A stretch of DNA of 64,000 nt from JBFHFS01 sp041583495. Its GTDB lineage: Bacteria > Bacteroidota > Bacteroidia > Bacteroidales > Marinilabiliaceae. Position 1 is the first letter of the stretch, and each line of letters starts with the position of its first letter. Below are positions 26,482-34,955 of this stretch, one piece after another. The position numbers were made by a program, and so were the translations under genes. Where the stretch lies: assembly GCA_041583495.1 (NCBI GenBank), contig JBFHFS010000013.1:1-64000 (forward strand), written 5' to 3'. A model generated the notes under the pieces. The model had not been told where the DNA came from, ran no database searches, and saw nothing but the letters and a program-made list of their open reading frames with translations.

Positions 26482-27300
26482 CTATTTCAATTGTCCCACC
26501 CAGGAGAAGGTGTTTGCGGGCCATTGAATATTGGGTTTCTCTTCGAACAGGCCGAAGATGGCTGATCCACTACCCGAGAGAGATGCATAGCGTGCTTTAT
26601 GAGCGTACATCCGGGTTTTAATTTCCAATAATTCGGGATGGCTTTCAAAAAGAGGCTTTTCAAAATCGTTGATGATTAGCCGGGGCCATTCCTGCATTTC
26701 GGAAAACAGAGACTCCCGAAGGGGGTTTTCTGGTTGTTTAGGGGTAACCGATTGATAGGCCTGAGGCGTGGATACATGGACGGGGGCTACCACCAACAGT
26801 AGCCACAGGCCTTTTAAATGGATGGGTACGGGCGTTAACAGGTTGCCAATACCTCTTGCCAGGGAAGGCTTGTTCTCAATGAAGAAGGCGCAGTCGGCGC
26901 CCAATTGTGCCGCAAGGCTTTCAAGTTCACCTGAAGGGATGTTTAATGAGAAAAGGCTGTTAAGTAACTTGAGCATAAAGGCTGCATCGGCCGAGCCTCC
27001 ACCCAGTCCCGATCCGGCGGGAATCGTTTTATGCAGGTGAATGTCAAGGAGGGGAATAGTATGCTTTTCCCGCAACAGAAGGAGCGCTTTCAGTACAATG
27101 TTTTCATTTATCTCACCGTCGAGTTGTATGCCTGTGATGTTGAAGGTATCCTCTTTGGCGGCCGGGTTAGGAACAACTTCCAATAGGTCGGTAAGCCCAT
27201 GAACCGGATAAAAAAAGGTTTCCAGGTTATGGTAGCCGTCCGGTCGTTTTTCGGTGACGTAGAGCCCCAGATTTATCTTGGCATTGGGAAAAACAATCAT
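26482..27300 (-). CDS. ispE: 4-diphosphocytidyl-2-C-methyl-D-erythritol kinase
   Basis: The 272-residue GHMP kinase phosphorylates CDP-methylerythritol in the MEP pathway to isoprenoids. It has FPNAKINLGLYVTEKRPDGY with the substrate lysine K8, the ATP loop PAGSGLGGGSADAAFML (about 94-110), the catalytic aspartate in LGADCAFF, and the C-terminal SLSGSGSAIFGLF. Length is slightly short but within family range. It stands alone on the minus strand. Confidence 0.95.
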   Translation of the reverse strand: MIVFPNAKINLGLYVTEKRPDGYHNLETFFYPVHGLTDLLEVVPNPAAKEDTFNITGIQLDGEINENIVLKALLLLREKHTIPLLDIHLHKTIPAGSGLGGGSADAAFMLKLLNSLFSLNIPSGELESLAAQLGADCAFFIENKPSLARGIGNLLTPVPIHLKGLWLLLVVAPVHVSTPQAYQSVTPKQPENPLRESLFSEMQEWPRLIINDFEKPLFESHPELLEIKTRMYAHKARYASLSGSGSAIFGLFEEKPNIQWPANTFSWVGQLK

Positions 27301-27760
27301 AATGCGTTATTTTATCTGCAAAGAAATAAAAATATTGGGAAGGCCCGGCATTCTCTTCTGGATATCAACTTATCACAATGTATCAAATCGGGAAAAATAA
27401 AGAGGAGAAGTACGGAAAATTAGGTTATTTTTGGAAGAGGGTCCTTTTATTGGCTGAATACGGAGATGCAGGGACTGTAATCCTATGTGGATGAACAACC
27501 CTGACTGGGCGTTACCACAGGAATGTCTGTTTTTTTATGGAAATTCCCGCGAAGGAATCTTTGCCCTGTCTCTCCCGCTATACAGGGAGAGGATATTGGC
27601 AATTAAAAATCAAATTAAGCAGATTAAACGAACCTTTGAAAAATCGAGGAGAGTACTCTTTCTCACAACTTGTCCCGTTTAGGCGGGAGGGGGCATAATG
27701 GACGAGTTATCCCGAATCGGGTTCGGTAATTACCTATTAATAACAAATAATTTTAATGAG
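27301..27760. other. Intergenic region with short palindromes, no gene
   Basis: The gap holds a palindrome CTCTCCC...GGGAGAG near 27572-27593 and two members of the dispersed repeat (AACTTGTCCCG at 27668-27678 followed by CGGGA, and TCCCGAATCGGGTTCGG at about 27709-27725). A TATTTTTG at 27426-27433 lacks a TTG partner. A 65-codon frame at 27485-27682 looks spurious. Confidence 0.55.
27668..27726. repeat. Paired copies of dispersed CGGGACARGTT repeat
   Basis: AACTTGTCCCG (reverse complement of CGGGACAAGTT) with a nearby CGGGA, then GACGAGTTATCCCGAATCGGG, lie immediately upstream of the GH20 gene. Confidence 0.55.
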
Positions 27761-29359
27761 ATGAAATCAATTTTTTTTGGCTCACTTTTTTTACTTACCT
27801 CGACCCTGATGGGGGGGCTGAATTCGTGTAAATCCTATCCGCCCACCGACCTGGCGCAAAACAACATCATCCCCAAGCCTGTTTCAGTGGTAGCGACCAG
27901 GGGTACGTTCGAATTGTCGGAGGGGGCAATGCTTTACGTTCAGGAGGGTTCCGACGAATTGTTGCAGTTGGGTCAATATCTTGCTGATATTTTAACTCCT
28001 GCCACAGGCTTCAGTATGGCTGTTAAGCCTTCCTCTTCAGCCCCCTCTGGCGGAAACATCTTTCTTTCGTTGGTCGATGTCGACAATGAATTGGGAGAAG
28101 AGGGTTATGAATTGACCATTCATAAAGATTGGGTTCAAATTGCGGCTGTACAACCTGCCGGTATTGCACGTGGCATTCAAACCTTGCGGCAACTGTTCCC
28201 GCCTCGAATTGAGGCCAACGAGCCTCAGGAGGGGCCCTGGTTACTGGCCACCGGTACTGTTCGGGATTTCCCTCAGTATTCGTTTCGCGGCGCGATGCTC
28301 GATGTGGCCCGGCACTTCTTCCAAGTAAAGGATGTTAAACAATACATCGATTATCTGGCTCTGTATAAGATGAATGTTTTGCATTTGCACCTGAGCGATG
28401 ACCAGGGGTGGCGCATTGAGATTAAGTCGTGGCCCAATCTCACCCAGCATGGTGCCTCAACCCAGGTCGGTGGAGGAGAGGGCGGCTTTTATACTCAGGA
28501 AGAGTATCAGGAGATTGTTCAATATGCGCAGGAGCGCTATATTACCATTATTCCCGAGATTGATTTGCCGGGGCATACCAATGCAGCACTTTCCTCATAC
28601 CCTGAGTTGAACTGCGATGGGAAGGCCACTGAGTTGTATACCGGGACCAAGGTGGGATTTAGTACCTTGTGTACGAAAAAGGAGGTGGTGTATGAATTTA
28701 TCGACGATGTGGTGCGGGAGCTGTCCGAAATGACCCCCGGCAAATATTTCCATATCGGTGGCGATGAATCTCTCTCAACACCTTTAAAGGATTATATCCC
28801 CTTTGTCAACAGGGTTCAGCAAATCGTGTTGTCGCATGGCAAACAGGTTATTGGTTGGGATGAAATTGCCCATGCCCGTTTGGTGGAGAATGCGGTGGTA
28901 CAATATTGGGCCAGGGATAAAAATGCGCTCAAAGGCGTTGAGCAGGGAGCCAGGGTGATAATGTCGCCGGCGGCCAAAGCCTATCTGGATATGAAGTACG
29001 ACTCTACAACGGTTCTGGGGCTTCATTGGGCCGGTTACATTGAAGTGGATGCAGGCTATAACTGGGATCTGGCGTCATTGGTGCCTGGAATTGAGCAGGA
29101 GCAGATATTGGGTGTGGAAGCCCCCCTGTGGTCCGAAACCGTTACCAATATGCAGGAAATTGAATATATGGTGATTCCAAGATTGTTGGGATATGCCGAA
29201 ATTGGTTGGACACATCCTTCGCAAAGGAGTTGGGATGAATATAAAGTTCGTCTGGGCAACCAACACGATCGCTTCAACGTACTGGGAATCAACTATTACC
29301 CTTCGCCATTGGTGCCCTGGAAGGACGGCAGTGCGGCAGCACCCGAAACCGAAAAATAG
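27761..29359 (+). CDS. GH20 beta-N-acetylhexosaminidase, lipoprotein
   Basis: The start was placed at ATG 27761, 21 codons inside the longest frame, since MKSIFFGSLFLLTST then opens a lipoprotein signal peptide ending LNSC (Cys23). Residues about 35-165 are the GH20b domain (IIPKPVSVVATRGTFELSE). The catalytic barrel follows: FRGAMLDVARHFF, LHLHLSDDQGWRIEI, PEIDLPGHTNAA, and HIGGDES, where D335 and E336 are the substrate-orienting and acid/base residues. It removes terminal beta-linked GlcNAc or GalNAc, for example from chitin oligosaccharides, glycans or peptidoglycan fragments. A terminator follows at 29403-29439. Confidence 0.94.
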   Translation: MKSIFFGSLFLLTSTLMGGLNSCKSYPPTDLAQNNIIPKPVSVVATRGTFELSEGAMLYVQEGSDELLQLGQYLADILTPATGFSMAVKPSSSAPSGGNIFLSLVDVDNELGEEGYELTIHKDWVQIAAVQPAGIARGIQTLRQLFPPRIEANEPQEGPWLLATGTVRDFPQYSFRGAMLDVARHFFQVKDVKQYIDYLALYKMNVLHLHLSDDQGWRIEIKSWPNLTQHGASTQVGGGEGGFYTQEEYQEIVQYAQERYITIIPEIDLPGHTNAALSSYPELNCDGKATELYTGTKVGFSTLCTKKEVVYEFIDDVVRELSEMTPGKYFHIGGDESLSTPLKDYIPFVNRVQQIVLSHGKQVIGWDEIAHARLVENAVVQYWARDKNALKGVEQGARVIMSPAAKAYLDMKYDSTTVLGLHWAGYIEVDAGYNWDLASLVPGIEQEQILGVEAPLWSETVTNMQEIEYMVIPRLLGYAEIGWTHPSQRSWDEYKVRLGNQHDRFNVLGINYYPSPLVPWKDGSAAAPETEK

Positions 29360-29402
29360 GCGTTGAATACATTGAAATAAACTTCCTTCGGGGAGCCTTC
29401 TT

Positions 29403-29439
29403 AAAAGGATGCAATTAGTGGAATTGTATCCTTTTTTTT
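29403..29439 (+). terminator. Intrinsic terminator after GH20 gene
   Basis: AAAAGGATGCAATT pairs (one G-T) with AATTGTATCCTTTT, followed by a run of T. Confidence 0.85.
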
Positions 29440-29676
29440 ATGGTTCCGCAGAGGGGGACTTTTTCAAAGGCACTCTAAAAATTGTTTTATTTGAGGCGTT
29501 TATAGTACGGAAATGATAATAGAAGGAGGCAGGGGCCGATGGCTGTGGCTGGTTAAAAAAATAATCTTAGAACCTTTTACCTTTTGGCTTTTAAGTGCTT
29601 ACGTGGCACATATTTTGTGCGTCTTCGAATAATCAGACAATAATAAACTTCCGACTTTAGGATTAAAACGAAGGCT

Positions 29677-30183
29677 ATGAAATTATTTTTGCATACCCTG
29701 TTGTTATCCATCATTTTGGTGAGTGCCCAGCCAAATGTCAATGCTCAGACCCGATCATTGAAAAAGGAAGAACAGAAAAAGCAATTTCAGGAAATTGTTG
29801 AGCTGGTCCAAAAGGGTGTGTTTATTTTTGAAGCCCGGAGGGCCTTTCCTCAGGGTGGGGCCTCGATTGATTTAACCACTAATTATGGTTTTGTAAAGGT
29901 TAACGTAGAGGAGGCTAAAGGCCATCTTCCATTCTTTGGAAGAGCCTATAGTGTTGACTTTGGGGGTGGAGGTGGAATCATTTTCGACGGTAAAATGAAG
30001 GACCTTAAAATTGAAAGGCATCCCAGAAGGATGAGGATCCTGTATTCTTTTGAGGTTAAAAATAATGATACCTATAGGTTGAGCATGGACATCGGTTTAA
30101 ATGGGAATGCCACGCTTAGTGTTAACAGCAACAATCGCAGCACCATTAGTTATTCTGGTGAGATCTCAGCGGTTGAGGAGTAA
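29677..30183 (+). CDS. DUF4251 domain protein, exported
   Basis: The 168-residue product has a signal peptide (about 1-23, ending VNAQ) and a single domain with FEARRAFPQGGASIDLTTNYGFVKV, AYLPYFGRA-like GHLPFFGRAYS, GGGGIIFDG and SFEVKNNDTYRLSMDIGLNG. These are hallmarks of DUF4251, a Bacteroidota-specific periplasmic family of unknown function. It stands alone, 317 bases after GH20. Confidence 0.82.
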   Translation: MKLFLHTLLLSIILVSAQPNVNAQTRSLKKEEQKKQFQEIVELVQKGVFIFEARRAFPQGGASIDLTTNYGFVKVNVEEAKGHLPFFGRAYSVDFGGGGGIIFDGKMKDLKIERHPRRMRILYSFEVKNNDTYRLSMDIGLNGNATLSVNSNNRSTISYSGEISAVEE

Positions 30184-30275
30184 ACGGTTTCTTTTTTTCG
30201 TTTGAAAGTTTTTTGGGGGCTATCTTTTTTTGAAACTATTGATAGGCCAGATTAAAAGATATCAGGAAAGTTGTT

Positions 30276-30283
30276 TAATTTTG
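30276..30283 (+). promoter_or_regulatory. Possible -7 element
   Basis: TAATTTTG lies 25 bases before the small hypothetical gene; no TTG at the right distance. Confidence 0.3.
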
Positions 30284-30307
30284 TATGACAATTATTTTTC
30301 TTTTCGT

Positions 30308-30676
30308 ATGAAAAGGTTTTATCAGTTGGTGTGGTTGGTTCTTACACTGGCCATCATTCAACTTTCTTTTAAGCCTGCCGCAGTCCCCGAATCCACCGGG
30401 CCGGACGTCGTGCCCATTTCTCAGTCGAGAATAGAGAACCATGCCTATATTAATACGGTTCTTCCGGTCGACTGGTATTTCGAGTACTCTCCTTCGTTTA
30501 CCTTTACCAATGTATTTTTTTCTCCTGTAAAGCTTCTTCCCGGATTTTTTGCCAGCTGTATCCCGGACAAACCCGATCAGAGGTTAATGACGGATAATGT
30601 GTTGTTTACTAAAAACAACCATCTGATCTGGCCTCATGTTCCGGTTTATTTATGGGTGAGGTCCCTCATCAATTAG
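30308..30676 (+). CDS. Small exported or membrane-anchored hypothetical protein
   Basis: No family recognised. I set the start at ATG 30308 (MKRFYQLVWLVLTLAIIQLS), which gives a clean signal peptide or anchor of about 20 residues; upstream codons of the longer frame contain the candidate promoter. The 122-residue product has hydrophilic residues after the signal, then FTFTNVFFSPVKLLPGFFAS and a C-terminal HVPVYLWVRSLIN. Coding status is supported by the signal peptide and the GC pattern, but not by homology. Confidence 0.5.
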   Translation: MKRFYQLVWLVLTLAIIQLSFKPAAVPESTGPDVVPISQSRIENHAYINTVLPVDWYFEYSPSFTFTNVFFSPVKLLPGFFASCIPDKPDQRLMTDNVLFTKNNHLIWPHVPVYLWVRSLIN

Positions 30677-31091
30677 CCTCGTTTGGTGTTTGTTTTGTAT
30701 GTTGAGATGGCTTTCGGCCAGTTGTTGCAGTGTGTCTGTAGTGGATTATGATGCCATCTCTTTTTCTGCTTTGCCCTCAAATATTTTTTAGATGAAACGA
30801 GCCCCCCGCAAAAAAAAAATCGGGACAAGTTCCCGCCTAAAAAATCGGGACAAGTTCCCGACAAAATAATATCGGGACAAGTTATGATTCCTGTGGTTTG
30901 GGATTCGCATATAGCTTGTACCGTTGTGGTGGGAAGAGAATGATTGTTTCCGGGGAGTTTCATGGAAACGAAGTTCTTTCGAAATGAACTTACGAATGCA
31001 TTTGAAATAAAAGGGTTTATGAGCAAAATACCATCAGATTTAATTCCTTGATGAGGGAAAAACCTAGTAAATAACAAATAATTATGCTGAG
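30677..31091. other. Intergenic region with tandem short repeats
   Basis: Three copies of the dispersed repeat occur at 30819-30887. A 143-codon minus-strand frame across this region has no recognisable sequence and reads through the repeats, so I do not call it. Confidence 0.55.
30819..30887. repeat. Three tandem copies of ATCGGGACAAGTT
   Basis: ATCGGGACAAGTTCCCG occurs at 30819-30835 and again at 30844-30860; ATCGGGACAAGTTATGA is at 30871-30887. The first two form small hairpins (CGGGA...TCCCG). Confidence 0.75.
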
Positions 31092-31211
31092 ATGAAAACA
31101 TCAAATGAAGTGACCAAAGCCAACCGTCGTGCCAATATAGTTTTGCTGATAATAATGGTCGGCGTATCGTTAGCGCTCTTTTTTATTATGAAAACGCTAT
31201 GGGTTTTTTAA
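31092..31211 (+). CDS. 39-residue single-span membrane protein
   Basis: Translation gives MKTSNEVTKANRRANIVLLI then a hydrophobic helix continuing to FFIMKTLWVF. The positive N-terminus followed by a 20-residue hydrophobic segment is a proper transmembrane anchor. No family is recognised. Too short for usual ORF calling. A strong terminator lies 110 bases downstream. It could be a regulatory small membrane protein; coding status needs expression evidence. Confidence 0.5.
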   Translation: MKTSNEVTKANRRANIVLLIIMVGVSLALFFIMKTLWVF

Positions 31212-31323
31212 CCGGGATTTGTCACTAAAAGCCCCCCCCCGGGTTAAAAATTAATTTGGTGCCAGTCGTTTCCTTAGTGGGCGATTTTGGGTCAAAAATA
31301 ATAACTCAATAAATAAGCTTTTC

Positions 31324-31366
31324 GCTCATCCGATGACATGAAATCATTGGATGAGCTTTTTTTTTT
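31324..31366 (+). terminator. Intrinsic terminator
   Basis: GCTCATCCGATGA pairs with TCATTGGATGAGC (one G-T), followed by ten T residues. It ends transcription of the small membrane protein gene. Confidence 0.85.
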
Positions 31367-31390
31367 GAAAGTCAATAGGCAGGGATTCAT

Positions 31391-32005
31391 TTAAAACCCG
31401 ATCATCAGGCCAATTCGCAAACCTGTTTCCCACACTTTTTGATGGTTTTTATCCATGGAGAATGGAAGTAGGGCATGGATCTTTTGGTGCGTGCTAATAA
31501 ACATCGAAAAGGCGGGCGAAAAATCATATTCGAGACCCGCACCCAAGTTTAATCCAATACCGGTCTGGCTGTCAATGGGGCTGGAGGTGCTGGCATCCAG
31601 GTCGATGAGAAAGCCACCGTTAACGAACAGAAACTCTAAAAATCCGGCCCTTAGTCCAATGGGGAGACTGATCATCGAGTGGTTTATGTTGTAGGGCGAA
31701 CGATCCATGTCGGGGGGCAGGTTGGGGGTTAAAATGAAGGTGTAGTGGGTGTATTCAACCCCGGTCTCAACAGACAACCAGTTGCTGTTAACAGAATGGA
31801 GGTAATTTAGTCCCAGTGTGTAGAACTTATCCCCCTGGATGCCGGGCGCACCATCTAATTCATTGGCACGAACCACATCGCTTTTTCCGAAACCGGAAAA
31901 AGTAAATCCTAATTTATGGGTCGGTTGGCTGACTTGGTCATCTTGTGCCTGGCTCGAGACACCAATTGATAGAAACCCCAGAAGGATTGCGATTAGTTTG
32001 GCCAT
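31391..32005 (-). CDS. Outer-membrane beta-barrel protein, porin-like
   Basis: The 204-residue product has a signal peptide (about 1-20, SSQAQ) and about eight alternating amphipathic strands (FTFSGFGKS, FYTLGLNYLHSV, LSVETGVEYTHYTFIL, ISLPIGLRAGFLEFLF, GIGLNLGAGLEYDFSPAFSMFISTHQ). It ends in the aromatic residue of LRIGLMIGF, as outer-membrane barrels do. Its function is unknown. It stands alone on the minus strand. Confidence 0.78.
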   Translation of the reverse strand: MAKLIAILLGFLSIGVSSQAQDDQVSQPTHKLGFTFSGFGKSDVVRANELDGAPGIQGDKFYTLGLNYLHSVNSNWLSVETGVEYTHYTFILTPNLPPDMDRSPYNINHSMISLPIGLRAGFLEFLFVNGGFLIDLDASTSSPIDSQTGIGLNLGAGLEYDFSPAFSMFISTHQKIHALLPFSMDKNHQKVWETGLRIGLMIGF

Positions 32006-32540
32006 AACGATTTTTTATAGTTATTGTGTTTACCCGGTTAGGGAAAAGATAAGGTAAGGGTTTAGTTTGGTTAAGGCCTGTTGTTAATCATCCTGATGGC
32101 TCTTACAGTATACGATTCAGTTAAGTATCTCTTACTACCAAAATTAAGGCGATTTTTTGAGACTCCCTAAATTCAAGGCATGAATTCTTTGCCTTTGATC
32201 CAGGGATAAGAGTTCGCCTTGTATTATAACCCAAAGAGTTCGATTCGCTGTTCTTTAAAAAAAGAGAGTTTTAGGACCTGGTGTGGTAATCCGGTTAAAA
32301 GGTTAGCCTCTTTGGCCTGTAGAACACAAAAAATCATTTTTCCCCTTTTAAAGAAATATGAGCATGTAGTGTAAGTAACTGTGGGTAAGAACTTTGTGGT
32401 TAATGGGATGTTAAAGACAAGAACTTTGTTGTGCAGGATTCATTTTGCATCTTGGTTTGAATTTTTCGTACCTTTGAATCCCTCTTTTACCAAATCAGGT
32501 TTACCAATGGGTGCGCTCAGCAAAAGAATTACCTCAAATC
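32006..32540. other. Divergent intergenic region with dnaB promoter
   Basis: No gene seen. The last 100 bases carry the dnaB promoter. Confidence 0.6.
32445..32476 (+). promoter_or_regulatory. dnaB promoter
   Basis: TTG at 32445-32447, 21 bases, then TACCTTTG at 32469-32476 matches the consensus. The ATG of dnaB is 65 bases downstream. Confidence 0.65.
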
Positions 32541-34124
32541 ATGGCAGAAAATAAGTACGGAAACAAAAATAATCGAAAAAAGACGGATATTCTCGATGTT
32601 AATGTGGGTAAGATGCCCCCTCAGGCATTGGAAATTGAAGAAGCTGTTTTAGGTGCCTTGCTTCTCGAGAAAGATGCTTTTATCGTTGTTTCAGAGATTT
32701 TAAAGCCGGAGTCGTTCTACCGGGAGGCCCATCAATATATCTATCAGGCCATTTCCAACCTCTTTTTTCATGAGCAGCCTGTTGATATCCTTACGGTCAC
32801 TGAGGAGATTAAGAAGATGGGAAAGGTAGAAGAGGTGGGCGGTGCCTTTTACATTACTCAGCTTACCAGCCGTGTGGCATCGGCGGCCCATATCGAATAT
32901 CATGCCCGCATCATCTGGCAAAAATTTCTTCAGCGTGAGATGATTCGCATCTCCAGTGAGCTTCAAACGCAATCGTATGACGAGTCCATTGATGTAAATG
33001 ACCTGCTGGATGAAGCCGAGAATAGCTTTTATCTTCTTTCGCAGGGATCGATGAAGAAAGAGGTGACTCAGATTAACCCCGTCATTAAAGAGGCCATTGA
33101 AAAAATCCGTGAAGCGGGTAAACGTACCGATGGATTGAGTGGTGTACCATCTGGCTTTACAGGGCTGGATCGTATGACTTCTGGTTGGCAGGAATCGGAT
33201 CTGGTGATTATTGCTGCCCGTCCGGCGATGGGAAAAACCGCCTTCGTACTTTCTATGGCCCGGAATATGGCCATCACACATAAACAACCCGTGGCCTTCT
33301 TCTCTCTTGAGATGGCTAATGTTCAGCTGGTCAATCGTCTGATTATTGCTGAGACGGAGATTCCGGGCGAAAAGATCAAAAATGGCCACCTGGCGCCCTT
33401 CGAGTGGGAACAACTCGACCATAAGATTCAAAATCTTATGGGTGCACCCATCTTTGTGGATGACACACCTGGCCTCTCGGTCTTTGAGCTCAGGGCCAAA
33501 TGCCGGAGATTGAAGAAACAACACGATATCAAGGTGGTGATTATCGACTACTTACAGCTGATGACAGCCGTGGGGATGAACCCGGGTAGTCGTGAGCAGG
33601 AGGTGAGTATGATTTCCCGATCCTTAAAAGGACTGGCCAAGGAGCTTAATGTACCTATCCTTGCCCTTTCTCAGCTTAACCGGGGGGTGGAAAACCGTTC
33701 GGGAATTGAGGGTAAAAGACCCCAGCTGGCCGACTTGCGTGAGTCGGGGGCCATCGAGCAGGACGCGGATATGGTCCTTTTCATCCACCGTCCGGAGTAT
33801 TACCGTATCACTGAGGATGAAAATGGCTACTCCCTCCTGGGATTGGCCGAGGTCATTATTGCTAAGCACCGTAACGGTGCTACGGGTGATGTTCGTTTGA
33901 GATTCCGGCAGGAACTGATCCGTTTCGAAGATATGGAACCCCAGGGGCTTGAGGCTGATGGCGGTTTTGATCCTGGCAACGGCGCCTCAGCACCAATGAC
34001 GCTGAGTTCGAAAATGAATCAGGATGAAGATATGCTGAGTCAGGGGGCCGACCCGGGATTTCCCTCGGCAGGTGGGAATAGCTTTGGTGGAGGCGGGTTT
34101 GGGCGTGATGAGGCACCGTTTTAA
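32541..34124 (+). CDS. dnaB: Replicative DNA helicase
   Basis: The 527-residue hexameric helicase unwinds DNA at the replication fork. I chose ATG 32541 (MAENKYGNKNNRKKTD) over a GTG ten codons earlier. The N-terminal DnaB domain (MPPQALEIEEAVLGALLLE) is at about 27-125, then the RecA-like core with Walker A ARPAMGKTAF (Lys232), VVIIDYLQLM (Walker B), LSQLNRGVE and DLRESGAIEQDADMV. The last 60 residues are Gly/Ser-rich (GGNSFGGGGFGRDEAPF), a disordered tail. No intein is present. Confidence 0.96.
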   Translation: MAENKYGNKNNRKKTDILDVNVGKMPPQALEIEEAVLGALLLEKDAFIVVSEILKPESFYREAHQYIYQAISNLFFHEQPVDILTVTEEIKKMGKVEEVGGAFYITQLTSRVASAAHIEYHARIIWQKFLQREMIRISSELQTQSYDESIDVNDLLDEAENSFYLLSQGSMKKEVTQINPVIKEAIEKIREAGKRTDGLSGVPSGFTGLDRMTSGWQESDLVIIAARPAMGKTAFVLSMARNMAITHKQPVAFFSLEMANVQLVNRLIIAETEIPGEKIKNGHLAPFEWEQLDHKIQNLMGAPIFVDDTPGLSVFELRAKCRRLKKQHDIKVVIIDYLQLMTAVGMNPGSREQEVSMISRSLKGLAKELNVPILALSQLNRGVENRSGIEGKRPQLADLRESGAIEQDADMVLFIHRPEYYRITEDENGYSLLGLAEVIIAKHRNGATGDVRLRFRQELIRFEDMEPQGLEADGGFDPGNGASAPMTLSSKMNQDEDMLSQGADPGFPSAGGNSFGGGGFGRDEAPF

Positions 34125-34151
34125 AAGGCCAGTCCACCAAATATAGGTTAG

Positions 34152-34856
34152 TTACAACCAGCCAATGAGTTCTTTCAGTGAACTTATCTCTTTGAAGATG
34201 GTCTCGTTGTGGGCGATTCCCTGTGTGTTGAGATAAATCTGGTCCAACCCAAAATTTCTGGCCCCTTTTACGTCATTTTCAAGGCTGTCGCCAATTACCA
34301 GACTCTCTTTTTTACGTGCGTTTGTGCTTTTTATGGCATATTCAAAGAAGCGTTTGTGTGGTTTCGATACGCCAATCTCCTCCGATATGAATAGTTTCTG
34401 GAAATAGGGGCGCAAGCCACTTCGCACCAGCTTCTTGTGCTGTGTTTCGGTAAAGCCGTTGGTGATGATGTGCATTTGATACCTCCTTTTCTGAAGATAA
34501 TTAAGGAGTTCGAAGGTGTGGGGCATAACCGTTGTCTGCAGTGGACTTGAGGCAATGAAATCGTTGCCGAAATTGGTGGCCATGGCGAAATCGTCAAAGC
34601 CAACACTCCGGAAGGTGTTGTAGAATCGGTTGACCTTTAGAACACTTTTGGGCACCTCCTTACGCTGGTATTGCGCCCATAAATCCCTGTTTATAGGAGT
34701 GTACCGTGAAAAGAAGTCTCCAAAATCAATGAAATAGCGCTCTAACTGATATTTCCTAAAGAGTTCCTCAAGAGTTATTCGGGCATTGGTTTCAAAGTCC
34801 CAAATGGTATGATCGAGATCGAAAAAAAGATGCTTATAAGGTGTATGGGGGAACAT
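34152..34856 (-). CDS. HAD-superfamily nucleotidase, YjjG family
   Basis: The 234-residue enzyme has HAD motif I FFDLDHTIWDFE (Asp13, Asp15), motif II HIITNGF, motif III lysine near EIGVSKPHKRFF and motif IV LVIGDSLENDVKGARNFG. The insertion pattern matches YjjG-type pyrimidine 5'-nucleotidases, which dephosphorylate non-canonical dUMP analogues. It converges with dnaB, their ends 27 bases apart. Confidence 0.9.
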   Translation of the reverse strand: MFPHTPYKHLFFDLDHTIWDFETNARITLEELFRKYQLERYFIDFGDFFSRYTPINRDLWAQYQRKEVPKSVLKVNRFYNTFRSVGFDDFAMATNFGNDFIASSPLQTTVMPHTFELLNYLQKRRYQMHIITNGFTETQHKKLVRSGLRPYFQKLFISEEIGVSKPHKRFFEYAIKSTNARKKESLVIGDSLENDVKGARNFGLDQIYLNTQGIAHNETIFKEISSLKELIGWL

Positions 34857-34892
34857 AATACTTGTTGAAAAAAGGGGAAGTGGTCACAAACG

Positions 34893-34921
34893 AAAACTAC
34901 CCGAATTATATCCGGGTAGTT
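34893..34921 (-). terminator. Intrinsic terminator after coiled-coil lipoprotein
   Basis: AACTACCCG (34895-34903) pairs exactly with CGGGTAGTT (34913-34921); the minus strand then reads TTTTCG. Confidence 0.75.
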
Positions 34922-34955
34922 TACAGCTCTATTTATATCCTTTTGCCCTGCCCTT

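Noticed and set aside
27485..27682. 65-codon plus-strand frame upstream of GH20
   Set aside because: It runs through palindromes and repeats, has no signal or motif, and no promoter pair.
30819..30887. Possible CRISPR array
   Set aside because: Only three short copies with spacers of 8-10 bases and no cas genes; this is a short palindromic repeat.
30673..31104. 143-codon minus-strand frame
   Set aside because: It spans the tandem CGGGACAAGTT repeats and has no recognisable sequence.
32700..33524. 274-codon minus-strand frame over dnaB
   Set aside because: It is antisense to a clear DnaB sequence and has no recognisable protein features.
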